Assembly: GCA_036015235.1 (NCBI GenBank)
Contig: CP107926.1
Span: forward strand, 62,001 to 126,000
Reading direction: 5' to 3'
Source of the DNA: Streptomyces sp. NBC_00433
Lineage (GTDB): Bacteria; Actinomycetota; Actinomycetes; Streptomycetales; Streptomycetaceae
DNA length: 64,000 nucleotides
The stretch's first letter is position 1. Each line of letters opens with the position of its first letter. Made by a program: the position numbers and the translations under genes. Shown here one piece after another: positions 52,286 through 61,624 of the stretch. The notes below the pieces were generated by a model. The model did not search any database. It worked only from the letters and a program-made list of their open reading frames with translations, and was not told where the DNA came from.

Positions 52286-53567
52286 TCACACAAATGGCGC
52301 GCCGGGTCGCAGAGGCCTTACCAAGCCGCAGCCCGCCAGCGCGTAGCCGCCGGGGCTGCCATCAGACCTGGAGGCCCTTGACACCCCCGCTACGCACCAG
52401 GCCCTGGCCCTCCCCGAGCGGACGCGAAGGCTGGAGAGTGCAGGGGCCGCGCGCTCGCGCTGCTTCCTGCGCTGGCGGTACTCGGCTGCCGTGCGGGTGT
52501 CGGTGAGCGCCTTCAGCAGCGGCTCGGGCTCCCGGCCGCGCTCCTGCGCGACGCGGAACCACACCGGCCCCATCGGGCCGTGCTGCTGCAGGCGGTCCAG
52601 GGTCGTCATCACCAGCGGGACCTTGCCGGTGAAGCCGAGGTAGAAGCCGCCGTCGCCGTCGTCGCTCGTCCCGTAGCTGTACTCGGCGTGCTCCTGCCCG
52701 GCCCAGAACTCGCGGGACAGCCGGCCGACCGCGCGCATGCGGCCCTCCAGCGCGGTGGGGCCGGCCCCGGTGAGCACGATCGCCAGCGGCGGCAGACCCG
52801 CAAGGCCGGTGCGGCGGTAGAGCGTCTCCCAGAACGGCACCGTGTTCAGGTCGCCGATCGTGCCGTGGCCGGTGCTGGGAGGAAGTCCCGGGGGCCGCAC
52901 CCGGCGGGCGTAGAAGTCGGCGTAGGAGGCGACCTTGTCCGCCAGGACGTGCGCGGGCTCGGTGGAGCGGTCGACCTCCACCATCAGCAGCGGCACACAT
53001 GCGTCCTTGTCCTGGAACACCGCGTCCGCGCGGACGTTGCGCTTGCCCGAGGACGACAGCGGGTGCGCGGCCTCGGTGCGCCAGGAGTCGATACCGCCGA
53101 TCCCGGCCGAGGCGCCGGGGAGCCTGCCGCCGCGGATGAAGGCAACGGCCGTGGAATTGACGGCCATCGCGTGCGGAGCGCCCCCCGTACCGGCGCCGCG
53201 GGCACGGCCGCCCATCACGTCGGGCTCTCGCTTCAGCTTGATCGCGGCGGAGTCCAGGCCGGCCTTCGTCAGGCCCCACAGCTTCTGCGACGGCTCGCCG
53301 CGCCGGTCCGGTGCACCGAACTTCCCCGCAGGCCCCGCAGTGCTGCCCTCCGAAAGCACCAGCCTGTCGGCCCGGAGCGCCAGCAGCGCGTTTGCGGATC
53401 GCCTTGTTGTCGGACAGGTGCGGGCGTACCAGCTCCATGATCTGCGTCGCGGTCGCCACCTTCAGCACCCCCAGCACCCGCAGCACGTCCTCCCGGTCGC
53501 GGACCGCCGACCGCGGCCGCCGCGCCTTCTGCTCCCCCGGTGTCACCGAGCCTGCCGTGTCCGCCAC
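52286..53567 (-). pseudogene. Replication-relaxation (Replic_Relax) family protein, frameshifted and with a replaced C-terminus
   Basis: GTG 53567 follows AGGGGAGG by five bases and opens VADTAGSVTPGEQKARRPRS, DVLRVLGVLKVATATQIMEL and LVRPHLSDNKAIR, a winged-helix N-terminus. At about 53385 an extra A shifts the frame; NALLALRADRLVLSEGS, KLWGLTKAGLDSAAIKLKRE, DACVPLLMVEVDRSTEPAHV and SYADFYARRV follow in the second frame. The protein matches RKQRERAA at 52449 and then runs into unrelated sequence, whereas the homologous tail at 43286 continues for 45 residues. The family occurs on actinobacterial plasmids and integrative elements and is thought to act in replication or transfer. Probably non-functional here. 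Confidence 0.75.
52446..52596. repeat. 151-bp dispersed repeat, copy B (in the replication-relaxation remnant)
   Basis: Partner of 43443-43593 at a constant offset of 9003 bp. Here the match stops at 52446, where a short unrelated joint (AGTGCAGGG) leads to the second shared block at 52400-52437. The deleted part coded for the protein's last 45 or so residues. Confidence 0.85.
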
Positions 53568-54643
53568 TTGCGCCTCCCCTGCGACGTTCTGCTGTGGAGG
53601 CCTTCCATGGTCGCCTGAGCCGCCGACAACCCGCCCCGGCCCCCTTTCGGCCGGCGCATCAGCGGCAGCCAGCGGCCCGGCCCGGGCCCGCCGCAGGCCG
53701 AAACCGGCCCTGGACCCCTCGCACCCTGCCGCCCGCCTACGCCGCACCGTCCCCTTCCCCAGGTACGGCCAAGGAGGGTGGAGGGCAAAGGGGTTGTCGG
53801 CATCCCCGGTGACCTCGGGACAAGGGGCCTGACCAGGAAGAACGCTCCGGCCGTGCGCGAGGCGGTCGGGTGCACCCTTGGGTGCTGGCTCGGGGACACC
53901 CTCGGGGAAGCGGCGGTAGCCGACCCCGTGAGGCCTGCCCCGGGACCGGCCGACAGCGCGCAGAAACCCCGCCGGCGACCACCAGCCGGTGCCCGCCATG
54001 CCATTCGCACCGACAGCAGTGCACTTTGCCCAACCTGCTGACCTGCCCGAACCCTGCCCCGCGCCGCTTCCATGTACTTTGCCGCGCCCCAGCAGTGCAC
54101 TCGGCTGCCGCTCTGCGGGTCCCTCCGGGATGCACCCCGCGCCAGCCGCGCGGGCACCTGCCTCGCGCTCGATTCTGCGCCTGCCACCGCGACTCCCTTC
54201 CGCCCGCCGGTGCCCATCGCCGACGAGCCGGACCGCAGCCTGCACGGGCACCCCTTGTCCGCGGTCTGTTCCCACCGGGCAACCCCCGCTGTCCAGGAGA
54301 AACGCAAGGACCGGCCGACCATGGCACAGCGTGGTCAAGGGGTTGGTCAAGGGGCGGCATGCCGCCTAGCTAGCACGGGTCGGCCCGGGACGGACGAACC
54401 ACCCGTCCCGGGCCGGAGCGCTCGGCATACACCGGCCGGGATGGCCGCGCTCTCCGGCTTCACGTCCCTGGACTCGCCTCATTCGAGTGACGCTCCGTAG
54501 AAATCGCAGCCACTTAAGGTAACTTACAGTGACCTTCGTTACTCCGCGGCGAGCAGAGCGGCCGGCCCATGCCGCCCGCTTCGCCCCCGCACGAAACGGA
54601 CACCACCGGCGCCCAGCGCATCGGCGGGGAGCAGAGAGAAGAC
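53568..54643. other. 1.08-kb stretch without a recognisable gene
   Basis: Open frames here are long only because of GC content and show no known motifs. Short motifs recur at 54010-54110: GCAGTGCACTTTGCC, CATGTACTTTGCC and CAGCAGTGCACTCGG. They lie upstream of a replication-relaxation gene, so an origin or control region is possible but unproven. The right end holds the promoter of the 54644 gene, including the A+T-richer stretch 54500-54545. Confidence 0.4.
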
Positions 54644-55255
54644 ATGACCACACAAGATCGCGTAGAAGCCGCCCCCCGACACGGGTGGATGACACACCCG
54701 CGCTCCCGCGCGGACATCGAGTTCGACGGAGGCTGGCCGTCCAGCGGGCTGGAAGGCGGCAAGTTCTTTCCGGTGAACCAGGTCGGGCTGTCCGACCCGG
54801 ACGTGCCGACGGACAACCCCAGCGGTCCCAAGCCGGTACCCCCGGACGGCCGGATCGCCAGCAGCGGCAGCGAACCGGCGGCCGTCGCGCTCGACGAGGT
54901 CAGGGACTGGCCGAAGGTCGACCTGCAGTCGGGCGCCGACGCCCCCTTCCAGTGGAACTTCAAAATGAAGCACAGGACGCGCCGCTTCAACTACTTCATC
55001 ACCAGGGAAGGCTGGGACCCCAACGCCCCCCTGAGCCGCGCGCAGTTCGAAAGCGAGCCGTTCGCGACGCACAAGCCCTACGGCGACATCCCCCACCACG
55101 AGATGCCCCCCGCTGAGAACGACCCGAACCTCGACAAGCCGCACACGATCACGCTGCCGCACCGCTCCGGATACCACGTCATCCTCGGCGTGTGGGAGGT
55201 CGCCGACACCGGCCACGCCTTCTACCAGGTCATCGACGCCAACTTCACCCCGTAG
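54644..55255 (+). CDS. AA10 (LPMO/chitin-binding)-like protein without a signal peptide
   Basis: A 203-residue protein. ATG 54644 is preceded by GGAGCAGAGAGAAGAC. After only 12 residues comes HGWMTHPRSRADIEF, the N-terminal His motif of AA10 lytic polysaccharide monooxygenases, whose mature protein starts at that His to form the copper His-brace. Other family features are DGRIASSGS, WNFKMKHRTRRFNYFITREG (second His) and GYHVILGVWEVADTGHAFYQ with VIDANF. Secreted members have a Sec/Tat signal before the His; here MTTQDRVEAAPR has no hydrophobic core. Either export is by another route, or a protease exposes the His, or the protein acts inside. No carbohydrate-binding module follows. Confidence 0.82.
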   Translation: MTTQDRVEAAPRHGWMTHPRSRADIEFDGGWPSSGLEGGKFFPVNQVGLSDPDVPTDNPSGPKPVPPDGRIASSGSEPAAVALDEVRDWPKVDLQSGADAPFQWNFKMKHRTRRFNYFITREGWDPNAPLSRAQFESEPFATHKPYGDIPHHEMPPAENDPNLDKPHTITLPHRSGYHVILGVWEVADTGHAFYQVIDANFTP

Positions 55256-55629
55256 CACCCGAGGTGTGGGCCAGCCGTCCCCGGCCGACCCACGCCCCCA
55301 CCCGCCACCACGCCCCCACCCGCCACCGCGGCCGCGGCGGCCGGCGGCGAACGCCCGCCGGTAGCCCGCCCGCACGGTCGGCGGAGTTCCATGACGCCGC
55401 GATTGCCCCGTTCCCCACCGTTATATGGAGTTACCCGCCCTTGCGTGGCGTTCCACGGGACCAGCAGGTGGGTAGCCGCCCGGGTTGCCCACCTGCTGAT
55501 CCGGGTCGCCGCTCCACCGTTCCACGGCTGTGACCTGCGGTAGTGATGTCCGTGGAACGCGGCCCGGGTGCGGCGGCGGGGAGCGTTCCACACATGGAAT
55601 CGAACGGAGAATCGAACTAGGTTGGAGAG
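55256..55629. promoter_or_regulatory. Gap with repeated GTTCCAC motifs and a hairpin upstream of DUF6233
   Basis: No gene seen. CGTTCCACGG occurs at 55449-55458 and 55518-55527, its complement CCGTGGAACG at 55550-55559, and CGTTCCAC at 55584-55591. A 10-bp stem AGCAGGTGGG / CCCACCTGCT spans 55463-55497. The motifs stop about 40 bp before the DUF6233 start, so a regulator binding site cluster is plausible. Confidence 0.5.
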
Positions 55630-56136
55630 GTGAGCGACGACCGGGACCAGGAGCACGGCGAAAGGCAGCCGGCCGCGCTGCCGCAGGGCGACGGGCCGCT
55701 GGTCGACGTCACCCTCCCGGACGGGCAGCACCTGTACGCCGTGGTGAAATCCCGGCGCAGGGAACCCGACGGCTGGTGGTACGACCTGCAGATCCACCTG
55801 CCCAGCCAGGGCAGCGACCGGGGCCGGCTCCTGGTCCTGCCCGCCCCGGTCGACTTCCGCGCACCGGCCGCCCTGTGCGAGCCGGTCGACGGCCAGCCCT
55901 ACGACCAGGTGCCCACCGAGCGGCCCGGCACCACCCCGGCCTGGAAAGTCGAAGAGAAGGTGTACTCCGGGCCCGAGCGCGGGCCGGCCCGCATCGTGCA
56001 CCGCGGCGAATGCCACGCGGCCCGCGACCTCGCCCGGCCCGCCAGCACCGAGCAGGCCCGCGCCGTCCTGACACGCGACGACGCAGCCCCCTGCCCGCTG
56101 TGCCGCCCCGACCGGCCCCTGCGCACCGCCGCGTGA
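55630..56136 (+). CDS. DUF6233 domain protein
   Basis: A 168-residue protein from GTG 55630 with GGAGAG just before. It carries VDVTLPDGQHLYAVVKSRRR, WWYDLQIHLPSQ, AALCEPVDGQPYDQVPTERP, then RIVHRGECHAARDLARPAST and a Cys motif APCPLCRPDRPL with an earlier Cys-His. These match the Streptomyces-specific DUF6233 family. The CxxC and ECH elements suggest a small zinc site. Function unknown. The stop is 10 bp before the convergent degenerate gene at 56147; the tail of a second DUF6233 copy seems to remain at about 60405-60414. Confidence 0.8.
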   Translation: MSDDRDQEHGERQPAALPQGDGPLVDVTLPDGQHLYAVVKSRRREPDGWWYDLQIHLPSQGSDRGRLLVLPAPVDFRAPAALCEPVDGQPYDQVPTERPGTTPAWKVEEKVYSGPERGPARIVHRGECHAARDLARPASTEQARAVLTRDDAAPCPLCRPDRPLRTAA

Positions 56137-56146
56137 GGCGCCGGCC

Positions 56147-56510
56147 TCAGCCGGGCCGCCTGTAGCCGGGTTGGGGCGGCGGGGTAGCGGTCTCGCTGCG
56201 GCGCATGCCCGGCTTGGGCTTCGGTGTCTCGCGGGTGAGCCCGCCGATCCGCGTTGCAGTTCCTCGAGCCAGGCCAGCCGCTCCGGGGAGAGCACCAACT
56301 GCCGCTCCTGGTCCTCCTGGCCGTCGTCGTCCGCCCGGCCGGATCGGCGAACTGCAACTGCTCGCACAGCACCGCGGCGCTCGCCTGGTCCGTCGGCGAC
56401 GGCTTACCGACGCGCGCCGCACGGGCCGGTTTGGACGAGTCCGGCCGGGGTCCTGGAGGCCCGCACAAGGGCCTGCAGGCTGATGCCGGTGGCACCGCCC
56501 GGTCGTGAAC
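56147..56510 (-). pseudogene. Degenerate gene of unknown function downstream of DUF6233 (copy 1)
   Basis: Pieces of one protein in three frames: GKPSPTDQASAAVLCEQLQF, then DDDGQEDQERQLVLSPERLA-WLEELQR, then IGGLTRETPKPKPGMRRSET and a stop at 56147. The same protein reads through in one frame at 60424-60780 from PTDQ-equivalent to the stop. At least two frameshifts break this copy. The motif LSPERLAxLEELQRRI is a short coiled coil; no function can be assigned. Confidence 0.6.
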
Positions 56511-56854
56511 GCTCGACTGCGGCACGGCGTCCTCCCCGCCCCGGGGCGGTCCCCGCGGGTGGACAGCGGCGGGGACCGCTGCGGGGGCGGCTCGCTGGCG
56601 GCGGAGGCGGCTCCCGATCCGGACAACGGGATATCGCCTGGGATGCATATCGCCCGTAGGCGCAGCGACATGGCCTAAGGAGTCGTGCCGTAGCGACCTG
56701 GAGACAAGGGTCGCATCACGCTGAGCTGTGTTCCCTTGCCACCGGCCCCACCGGCCCCACCGCCGTGCGGCGGTGGGGCCGGCTTGTTGGTCGCTCCCAG
56801 CGTGTTGCTAGGTGTCCGTCTCCGGCGGGTTCGGCCGGCTGGTGCGGAGGAGTG
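56511..56854. other. Gap between the degenerate gene and the FnIII protein gene
   Basis: About 340 bp. An inverted repeat GGCCCCACCGCC / GGCGGTGGGGCC (56751-56782, split by GTGCGGCG-like bases) lies just downstream of the FnIII gene stop and could terminate it. No gene seen. Confidence 0.5.
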
Positions 56855-59800
56855 TCAGGAGCAGGTGACCTTCAGTGCGGTGTCGGCTTTGCAGGTGAGC
56901 GTGTCGACGCCGTTGTTGGGGTCGCTGGGGTAGGGGCTGGCGGCGGTGCGGGTGAGGGTGAGGGGGTGGCTCGTGCCGGGTGTCATGGCGCCCACCGTGA
57001 AGGAGATCAGCGGGGTGATCTTGTCGGTGCCGGCGGGGATGGCTCCCGTGTCGCAGGTGAGGGTGCGGCTCGCGGTGTTGACCGTGCACGAGGAGGGGGC
57101 GGTGGGGTTGGTGAAGACGGCCGGGTAGGTGAGCCGGTAGGAGACGTTGGTGGCATCGCTGCCACCGAGGTTGTAGACGTCGGGTGTCACGGTGATGCTG
57201 CCGCCGCCCGCGGTCGCCGTCGAGGTGGTCAGGACGGGCAGCGGGTTGGTGGCGGGAGCCGGCGGTGAAAGGGCGGAGGCGGGGCCCTGGCCGCGGCTGT
57301 TGACCGCGGTGACCTGGACGCTGGCGTGTCCGGCCTCGATCTGCGGGATGCGGTCGGCGGGGATCGCCAGCGAGGTGGCGGTGCCGGGCGCGGTACCCAG
57401 GACGGTCTCGGAGCCGGCCGGGTCGCCGGGGTTGTTCACGACGGTGACCAGGTACTCCTGGATGGGGCTGCCGCCGTCGGCGGGAGCGGTCCAGGTCACG
57501 GTGGAGCCGTCCGCGCTGATCGCCGCGGAGTGCGGGGCGGCGGGCAGGCTCGCCCCGTGGTGGTAGGCGGCCTGGGTGACGACGGAGGGGCAGCCGGCCG
57601 TGCCGGCGGTGGTGGCGTTGATCAGGTCGGTGAAGTTGCTTCCGGGGTTGGCGGGCGGGGTGTAAAGGCCGCTCTGGCTCACCGTGCCCAGCGAGCCGGC
57701 CGCCATCGACCAGACGACGCCCTGCGCGGGGTCGCAGGTCGCCGGCCAGGTGACGGCGTACTGCCTGGCGGCTGCCGCGGCGGCCGCGACCACCGTCGAG
57801 CCGGCGGACTTGGCCGCGGTGCGCGGGCTCTCGGCGGCGGCCGCGGGAGCGCTGGACAGGGACGGGATCGGGAACGCCCCGGCGGACTGGTAGAGCGGGA
57901 ACGTCGTGTTGTAGACGACGCCGCCGAAGGAGAACGTGGTGAGTTTGAAGTCCAGGAGGAAGAACACCGAGACTTTCAGTGGCGCGGTCACCTTCAGCCA
58001 CGGGTTGGCTGCGGTGTCCGCCGCGATGTCGATGGAGGGTGTGACCTCCAGCTCGGGCCCGGCGACGTCGTAGATGAGGATCTTGAGCGACACGGGGAAC
58101 GCGAAGGTGACCTTCGCCGCGGCGTTCAGGTCGTAGTTGAACGTGGTGACCGCGTCCTTGGTCAGGTCGGTCTTGTGCGTGTTCCCGCTGCTGTCGCGGT
58201 GGACCTTGCCGCCCATGGTCCGCTCGTAGGTGGCGTCGAAGGTGAACGTGATCGAGCCGTCGATCGAGGTCTGGGTGTAGATCGTCAGCGAGGGGCAGAA
58301 CGCGATCGCGTAGACGATCACACAGCCGGTACCGGCCGGCTTGAGCCTCAGCAGCTCCTCGCGCTGCGTCTCGTGCTTGTAGACGATGCCCAGCTCGCCT
58401 TTGATCGACGCCTTCGCGGTCGCGGTGGCGGAGAAGTCGTAGGTGAAGGTCTTGGTGGAGTACCACGAGCCGTTCGGGTCGTCCTGGAAGCTGGCGTTGG
58501 CCTCCCAGTTGGTGGTCAGGCTCAGTGCGGCGGTCAGTTTGGCGGTGACCTTGGGGTTGCCCAGCCGCTCCTTGCCCTTGGGGTCGTTCGCGAGCTTCTC
58601 GGCCAGGTCCAGGGTGAAGGTCTTGTTGGCGATGGGGATCGCCACCTGCGGCGCCACCGATGCCTGGAAGTTCGGGTTGAGCATCTGGATCTGGTAGCCC
58701 TGGGCGCCGGAGGTCGCCTGGTTGCCGTGGGCGGTGAAGTCCAGCGACCGGAAGGCTTGTTGCAGTGCGGCCTGGCTGGTGGTGAGGGTGACCGTGCCGC
58801 CCGAGACGCTGATCTTGTCCACGACGCGCAGCAGGCCGGAGTGGGCCAGCGGGTTGGTGCTCCCGCCGACGGCGATGATGTTCTTCACCGCCAGTGCGGT
58901 GACCTGGGCGGGCGGATCGGTGAAGACCACGGTGGTGTCGGTCACCTGGGTGATGGCCGCGACGGACGCGTCGGACAGGACCACCGTTCCCGGAGCCAGG
59001 ATCGGGTGGGGTGCCGCGGTCACCGGGGTGCTGGTGGCACTGAGCTGCCCGTTGTGCTGGGTGCCGGTGACGGTGATCTTGTACTCGACGTCCGGGGCCA
59101 GGCCGGTCAGCGTCGTGCTGGTGGTGGTGGCAGGCACGGTCGCCACGATCGGCGGCTGGCCGGGTGCGGCCGCGTCCACGGTGTAGGCGGTGATGGTGTG
59201 GCCGCCGTCGTCCAGCGGCGGATCCCAGCTGACCTGGAGGGAGTTGGGGGCGGGCTGGCTGCCGTCGGCGCCGGGCGGGGGCGGTCCGGCGGAGACGTCC
59301 TGCGGGGCGCTGGAGGTGTACGCGGGGCGGGCGGCGACCGTGCCGTTCGCCTCGGCACCGACGGTCTGGCTGTCGGACTTGCCGGCCGGCGAGGTGCCGG
59401 CCGCGTTGGTGGCGGTGACCGCCACGGAGTAGTACTTGCCGTTGACCAGCCCGGTCAAGGTGGTGTGGATCGCGGTGCCGTCCACGTTCGCGGTCACGCT
59501 GGTACCGGGGCCGTTGGGTGTCGCGGTGACCGTGTAGGAGGTCACCGGCGAGCCGTTGGGGTTGGCCGGGTTCCACACGACCAGCAGCTTGGTGTCCCGT
59601 CCCAGGACGGTGGCCAGCGTCGGTGCCAGCGGCGGCTTCGGGGTCTGCGGGCCGCCGACGAACGGCGTCGAGACGCCCGACAGCGCCCCGCCGGCGGTGG
59701 TCTCGGTGGCCTCGAAGGCGTAGTTGACGTCGTTGGTCAGGCCCGCGACCTTGACCACCGGCGGGTTGGCCGGGTCCGGGTTGAGCACGTGCCCGCTGGC

Positions 59801-60097
59801 CACCGGCGCCCCGGTGGGATCACCGTTGTCGTCCAGCGCGTAGGCGTGGACGTCGACGCGGGCGACCGCTTCCTGTGCGGTGTCGCCCGCGGTCACGGTC
59901 ACATGCACCGTGCCGGAGGCGAACGGCTGCACCGAGTCGACCATCGGGGCCTGCAGCGCCTGCGCCGCCACGCTCGACCTTTGCGGCGCGGCCGCGGCCG
60001 CGCCCACCGAACCGGCGCCTAACCCCAGCGCCACCACCATGACCAGGGCCGTACTGCCCCACGCTCGCCTGCCGCGGGTTCTCCTGGAAAGCCACAT
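56855..60097 (-). CDS. Large secreted fibronectin type III-repeat protein
   Basis: A 1080-residue protein from ATG 60097. The signal sequence is RRTRGRRAWGSTALVMVVAL continuing GLGAGSVGAAAAA, with an RR-type start. Three or more FnIII-like modules are visible: LLVVWNPANPNGSPVTSYTV, LQVSWDPPLDDGGHTITAYT with TTTSTTLTGLAPDVEYKITV, and VTWTAPADGGSPIQEYLVTV. The middle 400 residues form a large beta-rich region of unknown type (KTFTYDFSATATAKASIKGE). The end is a DUF11-like domain with Cys residues, finishing KADTALKVTCS. No catalytic motif or wall anchor is seen. It may be a surface or matrix protein that binds polymers. Intact over 3.2 kb. Confidence 0.82.
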   Translation of the reverse strand: MWLSRRTRGRRAWGSTALVMVVALGLGAGSVGAAAAAPQRSSVAAQALQAPMVDSVQPFASGTVHVTVTAGDTAQEAVARVDVHAYALDDNGDPTGAPVASGHVLNPDPANPPVVKVAGLTNDVNYAFEATETTAGGALSGVSTPFVGGPQTPKPPLAPTLATVLGRDTKLLVVWNPANPNGSPVTSYTVTATPNGPGTSVTANVDGTAIHTTLTGLVNGKYYSVAVTATNAAGTSPAGKSDSQTVGAEANGTVAARPAYTSSAPQDVSAGPPPPGADGSQPAPNSLQVSWDPPLDDGGHTITAYTVDAAAPGQPPIVATVPATTTSTTLTGLAPDVEYKITVTGTQHNGQLSATSTPVTAAPHPILAPGTVVLSDASVAAITQVTDTTVVFTDPPAQVTALAVKNIIAVGGSTNPLAHSGLLRVVDKISVSGGTVTLTTSQAALQQAFRSLDFTAHGNQATSGAQGYQIQMLNPNFQASVAPQVAIPIANKTFTLDLAEKLANDPKGKERLGNPKVTAKLTAALSLTTNWEANASFQDDPNGSWYSTKTFTYDFSATATAKASIKGELGIVYKHETQREELLRLKPAGTGCVIVYAIAFCPSLTIYTQTSIDGSITFTFDATYERTMGGKVHRDSSGNTHKTDLTKDAVTTFNYDLNAAAKVTFAFPVSLKILIYDVAGPELEVTPSIDIAADTAANPWLKVTAPLKVSVFFLLDFKLTTFSFGGVVYNTTFPLYQSAGAFPIPSLSSAPAAAAESPRTAAKSAGSTVVAAAAAAARQYAVTWPATCDPAQGVVWSMAAGSLGTVSQSGLYTPPANPGSNFTDLINATTAGTAGCPSVVTQAAYHHGASLPAAPHSAAISADGSTVTWTAPADGGSPIQEYLVTVVNNPGDPAGSETVLGTAPGTATSLAIPADRIPQIEAGHASVQVTAVNSRGQGPASALSPPAPATNPLPVLTTSTATAGGGSITVTPDVYNLGGSDATNVSYRLTYPAVFTNPTAPSSCTVNTASRTLTCDTGAIPAGTDKITPLISFTVGAMTPGTSHPLTLTRTAASPYPSDPNNGVDTLTCKADTALKVTCS

Positions 60098-60423
60098 ACG
60101 CAACGCCCCTCCGCACGCGGGCACACAGAACCCCGCGTGCTCGCTCAACGGATGACATCTCGACAGTGGGCGCAACATCCGGCTCAGCCCCGAACGCACA
60201 GCGTGCGGCAGCGCAGCCGCACCCACCGCCGGGAACATAACAACCCAACAGGACGAACATATTCGAACGTCGAAATATACCCACGACCTACGCCAGCCCC
60301 TGCACTCATTGACGAAGCCGCCCGTAGACGACAGAACGGTCTTATTCCGTTTTCAGGTCAGGGCGTACCGTCGTCTGCTTGGCCGCGTGGGCCCGCGCTG
60401 CAGCGCCGCGTGAGGTGACGGCC
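60098..60423. other. Upstream region of the FnIII gene
   Basis: About 325 bp, rather A+T-rich from 60230 to 60350 (CATATTCGAACGTCGAAATA contains the palindrome TTCGAACGTCGAA), probably the promoter region. At 60405-60414 the sequence resembles the last codons of DUF6233, marking the edge of a duplicated block. Confidence 0.45.
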
Positions 60424-60780
60424 TCAGAAGTGCCGCCGGTAGTCCGGTCGGCGCGGCGGTGCCGCGGTCTCGCCGCGGTGCTCGCTCGGCTTGGGCTTCG
60501 GTGTCTCGCGGGCGATCCCGTCGATCCGGCGTTGCAGTTCCTCGAGCCGGGCCAGCCGCTCCGGGCTCAGCGCCAGCTGCTGCTCCTGGTCCTCCTGGGC
60601 CTCCTGGCCGTCGGCGGCGGGTCGGCGAACTGCAGCCGCTCGTACGGCGCCGCGGCGGTCGCCTGGTCGGTCGGCGACGGCTTCCCCCGCGTGCGGCGCG
60701 GGCCGGTTGGACGGGTCCGGCCGGGGCCCTGGAGGCCCGCAGGAGTGCCTTGAGGCGGATGCTGGTGGCCACCCGCCCGG
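60424..60780 (-). pseudogene. Degenerate gene of unknown function (copy 2)
   Basis: One frame reads HAGEAVADRPGDRRGAVRAA, DGQEAQEDQEQQLALSPERL, ARLEELQRRIDGIARETPKP and EHRGETAAPPRRPDYRRHF-stop, matching copy 1 at 56147. The presumed N-terminus (ATSIRLKALLRASRAPAG) is in another frame, so this copy is also broken. It is preceded on the left by the last codons of a DUF6233-like gene, as in copy 1, so the whole boundary was duplicated. Confidence 0.6.
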
Positions 60781-60924
60781 GCGTGGACGCTCAGCTGCGG
60801 CACAGCGCCCTCCACCGGCTCGAAGCGGTCTGCGCGAGCCGTCAGCGGCGGGTGCCAAGTGGCGGTGTAGGCGGTGTGAGCGGTGTGAGCGAATCGGGCG
60901 TTCGGCCCCTGCGTCCAGGCCCTG

Positions 60925-61330
60925 CGCCAGATCATGCTGCAGAACTACCACCACGACGCTGCGAGCCGCCTGCGCTGGCGCACCGCCGAGCGCGAAGGCG
61001 GGCCCGGGCGATCGTCTCGCCCTACGACATCTCGGCCCACTAAGCCCGCCACCGACACATCATCACCTGGAAGGGCTTCTCGGCTCATCTGACCGAGACG
61101 TGTGCCCCCGACAGCCCCAACGTGATCACGGACGTGGCCACCACGGCAGCCACCACGCACGACAGCAAGGTCCTGCCCGGCATCCACACCCGCCTCGCGC
61201 GTCGCGGACTGCTGCCCGCCGAGCACCTGGTCGACGGCGGCTACACCTCCCTGCCCCACCAGGAACAAGCCACCCGTGATCACCAGGTCACCGCTTCCGG
61301 GCCTCTCCGCGACAACCCCACCCGACAGCA
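60925..61330 (+). pseudogene. IS1182-family transposase fragment
   Basis: Frames mixed by indels give [59 protein letters not shown] and [20 protein letters not shown], the central and C-terminal DDE region (with the VDGGY motif) of IS1182-type transposases. The N-terminal third and the C-terminal end are missing. Confidence 0.72.
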
Positions 61331-61331
61331 T

Positions 61332-61389
61332 GGGGCTGGTGCAGGGGCGGGTGACAGGTCAAGGTGTCATCCGACCCTGCACCAGCCCC
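61332..61389. terminator. Long inverted repeat, possible terminator or IS end
   Basis: 15-bp perfect arms GGGGCTGGTGCAGGG / CCCTGCACCAGCCCC with an inner pair TGACA / TGTCA separated by GGTCAAGG. It directly follows the IS1182 fragment. It may be the element's terminator or a structured end. The next 235 bp (61390-61624) hold nothing I can identify. Confidence 0.7.
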
Positions 61390-61624
61390 AACTGACCCAC
61401 CTCAACTATGCAGGTACAAGAAAATCCCATGCCGATCACTGCATTCCGAGACGATCACTGAACTTGCGCCTCAGAGCCTCTCCGGCTTCCGAAGCTTCAC
61501 AAGAACCCCGGCGCAGAGGCACACCAGATCACAGCAAAAATCCTGGAACGTCCACCGGATCCCCAAGTCAGCGCGCTACTCACCCAGTGATCGCTAGCAG
61601 ATTTACCAGCGGGCGGTGGGTGGG

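Noticed and set aside
57326..60022. 898-residue plus-strand ORF opposite the FnIII gene
   Set aside because: Shadow frame; the minus-strand product has a signal peptide and FnIII motifs.
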